Under the pieces are notes generated by a model, which had not been told where the DNA came from, did not search any database, and worked only from the letters and a program-made list of their open reading frames with translations. From Fusobacterium varium (GTDB lineage: Bacteria; Fusobacteriota; Fusobacteriia; Fusobacteriales; Fusobacteriaceae): DNA of 64,000 bases. The stretch covers positions 1,984,001 to 2,048,000 of the forward strand of contig LR134390.1 in NCBI GenBank assembly GCA_900637705.1, read 5' to 3'. Position 1 is the stretch's first letter, and each line of letters begins with the position of its first letter. Below, piece after piece: positions 8,305-18,635 of this stretch. The position numbers and the translations under genes were made by a program.

Positions 8305-9750
8305 TTATTTATATTCTTTCTTCATTTTGATTAAAATTTCTGTAATACCTTTCTTCAATAATTTTTCCTTAAAAAAAAGTAAAGTAATTATATATGTTAT
8401 TCCTCCAAAAATAAAACATAGAATAAATTCTTTTAAATATCCAAAATTTTGTAATTTAATATTAAAAATAACTCCTCCCATAACCAATGCTGAAAATAGA
8501 TATTTTAATATATTTTTATTGAAAAATCCTAAATATAAACTTTGTTTTTTTATAAAAAATAATTGAATGAGAATTCCTATAAATTCACCTAAAGTGATGG
8601 CTATAGCTGAACCAATTCCTCCATATTTCTCAGTTAATATTAATGAAATAAGTATTGATACTATCATTACTCCCATATTTCCATAGAAAGTATTTTTTTC
8701 TTTATTATGTGGAATTGAAATATTAGTATCTAAAAACACTGCTATAAAACTAAAAATTAGTAGCCCACTTAAAATTCTTAAAATATTAGTTGCTGGTAAA
8801 AAATTTTCTTTCCCCATTATATATAATATATTTTCAGATAAAAATAGTGTTCCTATTAAAAATGGAAAACTTAAAAAGCATGAAAAATTGAAAGAAGTAT
8901 TCACTAACCTTTTATATTCTTCTCCATCATCAATTTTATTATTTAATCTTGGAATAATTGTTTTGGTAAAAGAAAGAGAAATAATTACTATTATGGAAAT
9001 TAATTGCCTGCTTCTTGCATAGTATGCTACTTGATCCTTTGTTGAATTCAAACCTAGTATTATTTGATCTATTCCATTATATAAACATCCCATTATAACT
9101 TGAAAATAAAAATATTTTAATAATTTCATATATTTTTTTAATTCCAATTGTCTAAATAGTATTCTTACATATTTTTTGGAATTATATATATTAAATATTC
9201 CATTTATAGAAATTCCTAAAACAAGAAAAAAAACATACAAATAAATATCCTTTTCAGATTTTATAAATATAATCATAAATATAAAAGATATTATCTTGGT
9301 TAAAATACTTCTTTTAGCTATATATTCATATTCTTCTAATCCTATATAAAACCATTCCAAAGAAAATATACTCATAAATAAATTTAATGATAATATTAGA
9401 AAAATTTTAAAATATTGGTAAAGATTTGGAAAAAAAGAAATAACTAAGGAATATAATATACAAAAGAATAAAACAGAAATAAAATTTAAAAATAATAATT
9501 CTGAAAATATTTTGTTCAAACTTTCTTTATTATCTCTATTCTTTGCTACTTCTCTAGTACCATAACCAGTTATTCCTAAAGAAGATAAAGAGATAAATAC
9601 AGTAACTATACTTAAAGAAAAACTTACTTCTCCTATTAACTTTACTGAAAATATCTTATTTATATATATTGTGGTTATTAGAGGATAGGTTAAGTTAAAA
9701 ATTAAAAGTATATTATTATACATATAATTTTTTATTATTGATTTTCCCAT
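8305..9750 (-). CDS. polysaccharide flippase (Wzx/MATE-like)
   Basis: 481 residues with 12 or more hydrophobic segments. The N-terminal 'NLTYPLITTIYINKIF' and 'GITGYGTREVAKNRDNK' are characteristic of the RfbX/Wzx branch of the polysaccharide transport family, which flips undecaprenyl-linked repeat units across the inner membrane. It is the last membrane protein of the locus and partners with the Wzy polymerase encoded upstream. The gene starts 8 bases after the restored nucleotidyltransferase stop. Confidence 0.9.
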   Translation of the reverse strand: MGKSIIKNYMYNNILLIFNLTYPLITTIYINKIFSVKLIGEVSFSLSIVTVFISLSSLGITGYGTREVAKNRDNKESLNKIFSELLFLNFISVLFFCILYSLVISFFPNLYQYFKIFLILSLNLFMSIFSLEWFYIGLEEYEYIAKRSILTKIISFIFMIIFIKSEKDIYLYVFFLVLGISINGIFNIYNSKKYVRILFRQLELKKYMKLLKYFYFQVIMGCLYNGIDQIILGLNSTKDQVAYYARSRQLISIIVIISLSFTKTIIPRLNNKIDDGEEYKRLVNTSFNFSCFLSFPFLIGTLFLSENILYIMGKENFLPATNILRILSGLLIFSFIAVFLDTNISIPHNKEKNTFYGNMGVMIVSILISLILTEKYGGIGSAIAITLGEFIGILIQLFFIKKQSLYLGFFNKNILKYLFSALVMGGVIFNIKLQNFGYLKEFILCFIFGGITYIITLLFFKEKLLKKGITEILIKMKKEYK

Positions 9751-9758
9751 TTTATTCC

Positions 9759-10491
9759 TTAATTCACATCATTATTTTCAATATAACTATTATCAAATTT
9801 CTCTAAATCTTCAGGAGTCCCTAATACAAAAACATTTGAACTGTCTATTATTTTATATCCAATTTTTTATTTTCATTCAATAAATACCTATACATTGGTG
9901 CAATATAAATCTCTTTAAATTCTTCTTTTATTTTTTCTTTAGATTTCAAATAAATTTCTTTATAGTCTTTCCAAGATTTAAAATAGTAAAATCCTATTGA
10001 TGCTAAATTTGATATTCTCTTTTTTTCAACTATATCTATAACTTCAAAATTATTATTTAGTTTTATAAAACTCCATTTTTCACCTTCTGCTTTAAATACT
10101 GGTATATACCCATCAAATTTTTTCATTTCTTTTATTTTGGCTATTTCTCCTTTTATATAAGTATCAATATTATAAATTACTATTTCATCTTCAGATTTTA
10201 AATATTCATCACATAGAAAAACTGTATTAGCTTGTCCTTCTGTTAGATAATCAATTTCTTTTATTATTACTTTACTAATTTTTAGTTTATTACAAATTTT
10301 TTCTATAAAATTTCTATTATATATTTTTTTCTTACAACAAAAATAAATTCTTCATTCCATAATTCTTTCAAAGATAATAAAGACCATTCAAATAGAGTTT
10401 TTCCATTAGCTATAATCTCATATTTTGGAATTGAAATTCCTATTTTCTTAAATCTATTCCCTTCTCCTGCCATAGTAATAATTACTTTCAT
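9759..10491 (-). CDS. sugar-phosphate nucleotidyltransferase (frame interrupted twice)
   Basis: The start 'MKVIITMAGEGNRFKKIG' (residues 1-18) is the NTP-binding loop of the NTP_transferase fold. The frame breaks after about residue 53 at a T7 run (plus strand 10324-10330) and again at a T6 run (9863-9868). One additional base in each run gives a continuous product of about 244 residues, including '..YLTEGQANTVFLC' and '..SSNVFVLGTPEDLEKF', which is a normal length for capsule-type nucleotidyltransferases. It overlaps the HAD gene upstream by four bases (ATGA). The nucleotide and sugar used are not readable. The breaks look like assembly indels. Confidence 0.75.
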
Positions 10492-10877
10492 TTTTTCTCT
10501 CCTATTAACTTTAAAATTTCATTATAGTCCATCTTTTCAAATTCTTCGGGTCTTATTGCTTTATCATCTACATAAAACCCATTAATACCGCACCAAGGTT
10601 TACCAAAATAAATTTCATCATATGGTACTTCGTATTTATCCAACCATTGAAAAAGAATTTTAGCTGTATTAGCATTTATTTTTCCAATATTGCCTTTATA
10701 AGTTTTCATTTGTCTTGAAGTGTAAAGTATAATATAAAAATTTTTATCTTTATATTCTTTTAATTTATTTAGTATTTCTTTTTTAGGTTTTACTACTAAA
10801 TAATTCTCATTCTCTTTTCTTTTTTTACACAACGTTCCATCTATATCCATTACTATTACATTTTTATTTTCAATCAT
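10488..10877 (-). CDS. HAD-superfamily phosphatase (capsule type)
   Basis: 129 residues. 'VIVMDIDGTLC' (residues 7-17) is HAD motif I with the nucleophilic Asp and the acid/base Asp two residues on, and 'FYVDDKAIRP' near residue 106 supplies the metal-binding acidic pair. Proteins of this size next to sugar nucleotidyltransferases are common in capsule loci, where they remove a phosphate from a sugar or polyol phosphate. It overlaps the kinase-like gene upstream by 8 bases and the nucleotidyltransferase downstream by 4, so the three form a tightly coupled module. Confidence 0.85.
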   Translation of the reverse strand: MIENKNVIVMDIDGTLCKKRKENENYLVVKPKKEILNKLKEYKDKNFYIILYTSRQMKTYKGNIGKINANTAKILFQWLDKYEVPYDEIYFGKPWCGINGFYVDDKAIRPEEFEKMDYNEILKLIGEKK

Positions 10878-12522
10878 TTTTTATATTCTCACTTTCTAAA
10901 AGTTTGTTCAATATTTCCATCCCTATTCCCAACATTATTTTTTGTCTATCTGGTTTATCCTTATGTAATGGAATCATACTAAGAAATAATAACGCTTGTA
11001 TAAACTTTATTTTATTTTTTTCAATATTTGTAAATTTACTATAAAACAAATGTTTTATAAAATTATACTTTTCTTCATAATTAATTTTATAATTAAATCC
11101 ATTTGTTTTTTTTTCTATTGAAAATATATCTTCTACTATAAAATCATACATTCCATCAATACTATGTGCTAATTTTGCTAACTCATAATATTTATCTCCG
11201 TATATTCCATACCCACCAAATTCTCCACGTGGATCAACTAATTTTATTATATTATTATTAGGTTCATATAAAATATTAGCAAAAAAATAATCTCCATGTA
11301 TTATATTTAATTCTTCTATTTCATATAATTTAAAATAGACTATCCAGTATTCTAAGTTATCTATAATATAATTTAGGGTAAAAAATTTTTTATCATTAAT
11401 ATAAATACAATTTTCAAAAAAATGTTTAAATTCATAGTCTTGTTTTAAAAGTTTTAATCTATTTATTGTTTTTTCAAAATATATTTTTTTTAATGTTTTT
11501 TTTATTTCTTGATGATTTAATTTTAAATTATATTTTTGAAATTCTTTTTGTACAAATAACAATTTATTAAAAATCTCATCCCATTTTTTTAAATTATAGT
11601 TACCGTATAAATAAATATGATGTAGTGTAGGATAACTATAATATTCCATTTTTATCCATGGGTCATCTAAATTCACTGAATAAGAATATACCTTTGGAAT
11701 CAACCATTGTAAATTTTCTGGTAATTTTAAAAACCATTTTATTTCATCTATTAGCTTTTCTTTATTTTCACTTTTTTTTAATAAAATTCCTCTTTTTCTA
11801 TCAATATTAATTGAATTAAAATATCTAGTTTCAAGAATATTCTTAGCTATAAAGTAATTATCTATATGTCCAAAATCTATCCATTCTTTAATTAATAAAT
11901 AACTTATTTTAGTAAAATTGTTATATTTTTTTATCATTTCATAAAAACTTTCGCTTTTAGAAAATTTTAAATTACTAATTTCATGTTTCAATAATTTATA
12001 TAATAATCCTATATCATTAAAATTAAAAAAACCTATAAAAGCGTTATATTTATCTTCTTCTTTGTATTCTTTATCATAAATAACTAAATTATTCTCTTTT
12101 TTTAAAAATGTAGTCCATTTTGAAGAATCATATACATTGGTAAAATATATTATATTTTTTTTCAAATTTAATTTTTTAACTTCCTTGACTAAAGTGTCAG
12201 CAAAGTTTATTGATACATTTTCAATGTTTTTTGTATTATAATCATTTAAAACTGAATAAACTCCTCCTCCTATATCTTCTGTTCCGTTTAAATATTTAAT
12301 CTTAACTTTACTATAACATCTTGATTTCATAATATTTTTTAACTTTTCTGCTTCTTCATAAACAGTAATAACTATTTCATCATAAAATTCATTATATTCT
12401 TCATATATGTAATCTAAAGTAATTTTTTCATTTACTGGAATTGTTATTGGTGAAATCTTTCCATATCTTGCTTGCAAATCTAAATTTACAATTTTTGCAT
12501 TTGGTATTATTAATAATTTCAT
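10870..12522 (-). CDS. APH/choline-kinase-fold protein of the polysaccharide locus
   Basis: 550 residues. The C-terminal half has the aminoglycoside-phosphotransferase-type catalytic loop 'IIHGDYFFANILYE' (about residues 412-425) and the metal-binding 'KLVDPRGEFGG' shortly after, so it is a likely small-molecule kinase. The N-terminal ~230 residues ('MKLLIIPNAKIVNLDLQ' onward) resemble a separate nucleotidyltransferase-like or unassigned domain. It lies directly upstream of the HAD and nucleotidyltransferase genes. I infer that the trio makes an activated sugar or polyol for the polysaccharide; the substrate is unknown. Confidence 0.72.
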   Translation of the reverse strand: MKLLIIPNAKIVNLDLQARYGKISPITIPVNEKITLDYIYEEYNEFYDEIVITVYEEAEKLKNIMKSRCYSKVKIKYLNGTEDIGGGVYSVLNDYNTKNIENVSINFADTLVKEVKKLNLKKNIIYFTNVYDSSKWTTFLKKENNLVIYDKEYKEEDKYNAFIGFFNFNDIGLLYKLLKHEISNLKFSKSESFYEMIKKYNNFTKISYLLIKEWIDFGHIDNYFIAKNILETRYFNSINIDRKRGILLKKSENKEKLIDEIKWFLKLPENLQWLIPKVYSYSVNLDDPWIKMEYYSYPTLHHIYLYGNYNLKKWDEIFNKLLFVQKEFQKYNLKLNHQEIKKTLKKIYFEKTINRLKLLKQDYEFKHFFENCIYINDKKFFTLNYIIDNLEYWIVYFKLYEIEELNIIHGDYFFANILYEPNNNIIKLVDPRGEFGGYGIYGDKYYELAKLAHSIDGMYDFIVEDIFSIEKKTNGFNYKINYEEKYNFIKHLFYSKFTNIEKNKIKFIQALLFLSMIPLHKDKPDRQKIMLGIGMEILNKLLESENIKND

Positions 12523-12534
12523 TTTTTACCTCAT

Positions 12535-13576
12535 TTATTTATATAATTTAGTTTGAAAAATTTTCAACTCAATTTCATTTAAAATTCTAAAATCAATATT
12601 ATTAAAACTTTTATATAAATTCGTCCAGTCATTATATGTCATTTTCTCATCTTTTAATAAAAAATTTTCTGTTTTATCTTTTAATGAATTGTATTTAAAC
12701 CAATAGATATTTATGTTATCAACTATTAAAAACCTTTCTTTTAAACTTTTATAATATGATTCCAATGTATATTCTATTTTATAATTCGTTCTTTTTAAAA
12801 AACTTATACATAAATACATTTCACAATTACTAAATTTTTGCATTTCTTTTATAGTAGGATTTATTTTAATTCTATCTTCAATAGTAAACCTGCGTTTAGT
12901 TAAAGGTAAGGACCACATTACTTCTATATCATTAATATTTCCAAATTGAAACATATCTGAAAAAGAAAAGGGTATATATTTATAAGTATTATCCCCAATT
13001 CCTATAATTCTTTCCTTTTGAAATTTATTATTTATTGGATATTCCTTTAACAAATTTATTAAATAGATATCCAAATTTATATCATATATTCTTTGGTCAG
13101 TTCTAGTTTTCATTACATATTCTACATTAAGTTTTTTTAAATAATCCACTCCTGCTATAGTTGATGTTATTTGATAATTTAAATTTTCCATTCCTTTTTC
13201 AGGATAATTATTTTTTAAAATTTTATTCCTAATTGTTCAATCTTTTCAATTTCTTCTTTTTTTTGATCTTTCCAAGTAGATAAAACTATTTCACAATGTG
13301 GATAATTGAATTTAAGTAATTTCAAAGAATTGTATGTAAAACTTTCTTCAATTATAATTGGACCTTGCATTATAATTCCAACTTTAAAATTATTTTTATA
13401 TACTAATTTATATTTTGAAAAATTTTCTATTTTTTTTTAAAATATTTTAACTGCCAAAAATAGTCTGTTTTATCTTTCAAATCTTTAGGATCTAACTTTA
13501 TTATTATCATTATTAAAGCTTTAGGTATATATTTTGCTATTATTCTTTTCAATTTATTCTTATATTTTAATTTCAT
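12535..13576 (-). CDS. WavE-like glycosyltransferase (frame interrupted twice)
   Basis: The C-terminal part contains 'YVMKTRTDQRIYD' and 'DMFQFGN', typical of the WavE lipopolysaccharide synthesis family. The upstream part is in two other frames: 'MKLKYKNKLKRIIAKY' starting at ATG 13574-13576 (with AGGA upstream), and 'FKVGIIMQGPIIIEESFTYN', the usual N-terminal WavE strand. Breaks fall at a T9 run (13430-13438) and at adjacent A4/T4 runs (13217-13224). One extra base in each restores about 347 residues. It follows the GT4 gene by 18 bases. It probably adds one sugar of the repeat unit. Confidence 0.75.
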
Positions 13577-13594
13577 TATAAATTTTCCTTTTCT

Positions 13595-14783
13595 TTAATT
13601 TTTTTCAAAAAAATTTTTTATTCTTTCATCCTTTAAAATTTTACTCCAAATAAAATTTTCTTCAGACCATTTTATTGACAATAGATATTTTTCTTTTAAG
13701 TTTATTTCTTTATTTATAACCTTTAATACTTCATTTTTATATTGTTCACTAACTCCAATATCCGTTATTACTCCAATTTTTCCATTATTAGTTATATCTT
13801 TAGCCCCTCCTACATTTGTTGTAATAATATAATTTCCAAATCTTAATGCTTCAATTAGAACTATCCCAAAGCTTTCCCATTTTGAAGTAAATAAAAAAAC
13901 TTTTGCTCTATTATAATAATCATATAATAAATTTTTATCTTCTACATTTCCTACTAATATTACTTTCCTTTTTTTATCTAAATTATTTTTTACAAAATCG
14001 TCATAATTTTTTTTAAAATTTTCTGTATATGGTCCTATTATATAAACTTTCCACTCTTTTAAATCTACCTTTTCTATCGCCTCTAAAAGCATTTCATTAT
14101 TTTTTTCCACAGTTCCTATTCTTCCAACTGTAATCATTATATTTTCTTTTTCTTCAAATTTTTTAACTTTTATATTATTCTTTATTAAATAATCTTCATC
14201 AAATCCATTTGGAACATAAATTAATTTATCAGATATATTTAAACCACATAATCCATTATTAAATATCTCATTAAAGCATTCTTTTGTTTCACAAGAAATT
14301 AAATCAAATCTTTTTAATATATTTTTTAAAAAGAAAATTTGAATTTTTCTAAAAATATTAGTAAAATCTTGATTATAAAATCTTACTGAATGAATTGTAA
14401 TATCAAGTTTTGAATAAATTTTTCCATTTTTATTAAATAATTTATACAAAATATTAATATTAATTTTTCTAGATTAAAATGAAAAAACATTAAAAAATTA
14501 ATTTCTTTAGAATGTTTTATTATATATCTAGCAAAATTAATATTTGTTATTACTCCAAATTTATCATATTTAGAGTTTCTTTCTACAACTTTTAATTTTT
14601 TTAATTTTACTAATTCAATTCCATTAAAATTTGATTTTTCTAATTTTTTTTTGAATTAAAATATATAATTTTAGCTTTTAAAGCATACTCTTTACTTAAA
14701 TATAATGGTACTAATCCTACATCTTTATATAAATAACTTTTTTCCATTTTTACTGCTTCACAACATAATAATAAATTTTTCAT
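13595..14783 (-). CDS. GT4-type glycosyltransferase (frame interrupted twice)
   Basis: The C-terminal 284 residues form a GT-B glycosyltransferase family 4 domain: 'MITVGRIGTVEKN' followed by 'FTSKWESFGIVLIEAL', containing the E-x7-E motif that binds the nucleotide sugar. The N-terminal acceptor-side domain starts at ATG 14781-14783 behind AGGAAA and runs through two breaks at a T9 run (14644-14652) and a T5 run (14464-14468). Restoring one base in each gives about 396 residues, the family norm. It acts on the cytoplasmic face, elongating the lipid-linked repeat unit. Confidence 0.8.
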
Positions 14784-14869
14784 TTTATTTCCTCACAATA
14801 TTTTATAGGTAAAAATATAATTTTTATTTCAACCCTTTAAAGTACTCCTCTAATAAATATCTTCTCCTT

Positions 14870-15439
14870 TCATATATTTTTCCTATACTTTTTAAAAATT
14901 TGATGATTTTTATCTTTTTCAGATAAAACTACATCATCTTCTTTTAAACCATATTTTTCAAAATTCCAATTGATATCTATATCTTTATCATTCCACATTA
15001 TTCCAGAATCATATTCAGAGTGGTATAAGTCTGTACATTTATATTGAAATTCTGTTTCATCTTCCAATGTCAAAAATCCATGAGCAAATCCCTTTGGTAT
15101 AAAAAACATTTTCTTGTTTTTTGCGCTTAATTCTATTCCATACCATTTCCCATATGTAGGACTGCCTTTTCTAATATCTACAGCTACATCATATACAGCT
15201 CCTCTTATTACTCTTACAAGTTTTCCTTGAGAATGTTTAGTTTGAAAATGAAGTCCTCTAAGTACACCTCTTTTAGATTTAGAATGATTATCTTGTACAA
15301 ATTCTTCAAATATTCCAATTTCCTCAAATTCTTTTTTGTTGTATGTCTCCAGAAAAAAACCTCTTTCATCACCAAATACAGTTGGTTCTAATATGTATAG
15401 ACCTTCTATTCCTGTTTCTATCTTTTTAAATTTACTCAT
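14870..15439 (-). CDS. rfbC: dTDP-4-dehydrorhamnose 3,5-epimerase
   Basis: 189 residues, cupin fold. 'ETYNKKEFEEIG', 'QDNHSKSKRGVLRGLHFQ' (catalytic His and substrate Arg region, about residues 48-66), 'VYDVAVDIRKGSPTYGKW' and 'FIPKGFAHGFLTL' are RmlC signatures. It epimerises dTDP-4-keto-6-deoxyglucose on the way to dTDP-L-rhamnose. It follows rfbA by 14 bases. No rmlB or rmlD is visible in the window, so the remaining steps must be encoded elsewhere. Confidence 0.96.
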   Translation of the reverse strand: MSKFKKIETGIEGLYILEPTVFGDERGFFLETYNKKEFEEIGIFEEFVQDNHSKSKRGVLRGLHFQTKHSQGKLVRVIRGAVYDVAVDIRKGSPTYGKWYGIELSAKNKKMFFIPKGFAHGFLTLEDETEFQYKCTDLYHSEYDSGIMWNDKDIDINWNFEKYGLKEDDVVLSEKDKNHQIFKKYRKNI

Positions 15440-15453
15440 ATCTTCCCCTTTAC

Positions 15454-16317
15454 CTATTTGATGAGTTCCATCAAATATTTTCCATATTTAGATTTAAGTA
15501 GTGGTTTTGCTAATTCACATACTTTTTCTTTTGTTATCCAACCATTCCTATATGCAATTTCTTCAAGACAGGCTACCATTACTCCCTGTCTACTTTGAAT
15601 TGTTTTTACATAGTTTGCTGCTTCTAAAAGCGCTTCATGCGTTCCTGTATCAAGCCAAGCCATTCCTCTTCCTAAACTTGTTACATTTAGAGTTCCTTCA
15701 TTAAGATACATTTCATTCAGTGTTGTTATTTCTAACTCTCCTCTTTTTGAAGGCTTTACTTTCTTAGCTTTTTCTACTACTGTATTATCATAAAAATATA
15801 ACCCAGGTACTGCATAATTAGATTTTGGATTCTCTGGCTTTTCCTCTAATGATATTGCTCTGTTACTTTCATCAAATTCTACTACTCCAAAATCTCTAGA
15901 ATTTTGTACATAGTATCCAAATATTGTTGCTCCTTTTTTTCTTGCTTCAGCTTCTTTTAACATTCCTGTAAATCCATGACCATAAAATATATTGTCTCCA
16001 AGAACCAAAGCACACGAATCATTTCCTATGAAGTTCTCTCCTATTAAAAATGCTTCTACCAAACCATTAGGCTGTTCCTGAACTGCATAACTTAGGGATA
16101 TACCAAAATCTGAACCTGTTTTTAACAATTCTTCAAACATAGGAAGATCTCTTGGGGTAGAAATAACCAGAATATCTTTTATTCCAGCCAACATTAAAAC
16201 TGATAGTGGATAATATATCATTGGTTTATCATATATTGGTGTTATCTGTTTTGATATTGATTTGGTTATTGGATAAAGTCTTGTTCCACTTCCTCCTGCT
16301 AATATTATTCCTTTCAT
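15454..16317 (-). CDS. rfbA: glucose-1-phosphate thymidylyltransferase
   Basis: 287 residues, intact. '[20 protein letters not shown]' is the nucleotide-binding loop of RmlA, with '[17 protein letters not shown]' and '[14 protein letters not shown]' following. It makes dTDP-glucose from glucose-1-phosphate and dTTP, the first step to dTDP-rhamnose and related sugars. The ATG probably overlaps the restored wzy stop (ATGA), so it sits in the same operon. Confidence 0.97.
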   Translation of the reverse strand: MKGIILAGGSGTRLYPITKSISKQITPIYDKPMIYYPLSVLMLAGIKDILVISTPRDLPMFEELLKTGSDFGISLSYAVQEQPNGLVEAFLIGENFIGNDSCALVLGDNIFYGHGFTGMLKEAEARKKGATIFGYYVQNSRDFGVVEFDESNRAISLEEKPENPKSNYAVPGLYFYDNTVVEKAKKVKPSKRGELEITTLNEMYLNEGTLNVTSLGRGMAWLDTGTHEALLEAANYVKTIQSRQGVMVACLEEIAYRNGWITKEKVCELAKPLLKSKYGKYLMELIK

Positions 16318-17538
16318 TTATTTTCTCCTTCATAGTTTTTTTATATTCTTTTTTAGAAAATATTAAAAAAATATAAAATAATATTGCTCCAAAAGTATAA
16401 TAACTTCCCCATCTTATTAAGTATGATATGATTCCAATTGTAGCTGAAAAATTAATTGTAGATAGCAAAAAATTCTTTCTATCATAAAATAAATTTTTAA
16501 TTAATATATATCCAATTATTAAAAGACCTATTAATCCAAATTCTGTAAATATTCTCACAGCCATGGAATAACCATCTTCTGAATTTATTCCATAAAAAAA
16601 TAATTTTCATTAACTAAATATTTATAATATACTTGTTGAATAGTTCCTAACCCATTTCCAAATATAAAATGTCTTGATAATATTGCAGCTTTAAGATTAG
16701 AAAACAATGCAAATGTACTTAAATTTACTTTATTCAAATTAATATTCATTAAATTTAATATATAATTAGATGTTTCAAAAATTTTAATTTTTATCATACC
16801 TATATTAAAAATTTTTATAAAAATTGGCAACATTATCATTGAAGCTCCTATTCCATAAAATATTTTTTTTATTTCTTTATTCTTTATTAAAACTATAACT
16901 TTAAAAAATACATATAAAATAAATCCCATAAAAGCAATTGCAGTAAAAGTACAAATATATGAAATTATAAATATTAAATCTTGAATTTTTATTTTTTTTA
17001 CTTTTAATGATTCTTCTATTAAGTAGAAAACTGCTGGCATAATCACTTGCGCATAATTCCCTGGTTCCCCTGACATAGAAGAAAATTGTAGTATTCCTTT
17101 TAATAAACCATAATTATTTTCTATTCCCCAAAAAAAATATTTTCTTTGAAATATATTTATATTAAATAAATAATATACAACCCACTGAACTATTCCTATT
17201 AAGCAAAATAATTTACACATTTTTAAATATTTATTCCATATTTTTATAACACCATATTTAGAAAAAAACATCCAATAAGAAACTGTAATTATAGTGATTA
17301 CAATCATTTGTTGAATCATTTTATTAAATTTATATTCATACATTACAATAGCTACAATGGAACTTATAAAAATATATATAAGTAGTAGGCACACTTTTTT
17401 ATTTATTTTAAACTCATTTTTTAAGACTAAATAAACTAGAAATAAAAACGCTGAAATAATTTGAATTCTTGTTCGTATATCAAAGAATAAAACTGAAAAA
17501 ATTATAAGATTTATAAATAAACTATCTATTTTTTTCAT
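16314..17538 (-). CDS. O-antigen/capsule polymerase Wzy (frame interrupted)
   Basis: A very hydrophobic protein with about 10-11 membrane segments and a large loop ('[19 protein letters not shown]', about residues 150-170), the usual look of Wzy/O-antigen ligase polymerases. The first frame ends at '..ENYFFME' at 16585. One extra base in the A7 run at 16594-16600 joins it to '[20 protein letters not shown]'. A second T7 run (16336-16342) may hide another missing base; with it the gene would end at TGA 16314-16316, overlapping the rfbA ATG, for about 408 residues. Without it the frame runs on to 16229, inside rfbA, which is less likely. Confidence 0.72.
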
Positions 17539-18635
17539 AATTGATCTCCTAATAATAATTCAAAAAGCTCTTTCCAATTTTTCTTATAATTTTTATTTAA
17601 ATTATTTATTTTATTATTTTCATATTTATCTTCTTTATTTATAATTTTTAACATTTGTTTTTCTAATTCATCTTCAGAGTTTGGATTAAAAAATAAACAT
17701 TTTTCATATTCTCCTACAGTTTCATGTGCATACTCTAATTCTGATAAAATTATTGGTTTGTTATATATTTTAAATTCACTTATTGGTAATCCCCATGTTT
17801 CTAGTTTTGAAGGAAAAATCAAGCATTCTACTTTAGAATAATATTCAAATACTTCTTCTCTAGTTAATAATCCTAGAAATTCTATACACTTTAAATTTTT
17901 ATACTTTTCTACTATTTCTTTAGAATATAAATTCTCTGTACCATCAATTGTCAAATAAACTTTAAAATTTTTTTTCCTTTTTTTTCAAGTAATTCTACAG
18001 CCTTACATATAATTTCAAAATTTTTAAATATTCTAGGAAAAGAGGGATAAAAAATGTTTTTTTTCTATTTTATTTTTATTGTCATTTTTTTGAATTAAAT
18101 ATTTATTCTCTGGTGGAGCAACTATTATATTTTTATTTTATACATTTTTTCAAATTTTTTTCTTATCCAATCTTGTTGTACTATTACATAATCATTTCTT
18201 TTATATTGATTTTATATAAATATTTATATAGCTTTGAGAATAAAAAAACTTTCTTATCATATTTAATATCTTTAAACTTCATTTTATAGAAAGGAGTTGA
18301 ATTATGACAGTATACAGCTAATCTTTTTGTTTCAACATTTGGAGTTATATCATGTAATGACAACCACAAATATGGCTTTAATTCTTTTGATAGTTTTTTA
18401 AAATAGAAATACTCGTAATAACATCTTTTTATCCAACTTTTTTTGAATCTTCAAATTCTATAAATTCAATTTTATTTTCACTATCTAATTTTTTAAATAA
18501 ACCCTTTGTATGTACTAAAGCTATTATTTTATATTTAGAAGTTAAATTTTCTTCAACATATTTCAAACAATCTTTATATATTGATAGAATCCCACCTTCT
18601 GTCATATTTATTCCTGAAATTATAATTTTTTTCAT
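17535..18635 (-). CDS. GT4-type glycosyltransferase (frame interrupted about six times)
   Basis: Pieces in three frames form one protein: N-terminal 'MKKIIISGINMTEGGILSIY' from ATG 18633-18635, then 'LWLSLHDITPN' and 'AVYCHNSTPFYK', then 'DYVIVQQDWIRKKFEK', 'IIVAPPENKYLI', 'PRIFKNFEIICKAVELLEKK', and the C-terminal 'LIFPSKLETWGLPISEFK' with the GT4 donor-binding glutamates. About six single missing bases, all in A/T runs between 17.96 and 18.45 kb, explain the breaks and yield about 368 residues. This is the most damaged gene in the window. The start overlaps the GT2 stop (ATGA) and the stop overlaps the wzy start. Confidence 0.7.

Noticed and set aside
16229-16313. Extension of the polymerase frame into rfbA as a genuine long overlap.
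   Set aside because: A missing base at the T7 run 16336-16342 would end wzy exactly at the rfbA start with an ATGA overlap, the usual arrangement in this operon.
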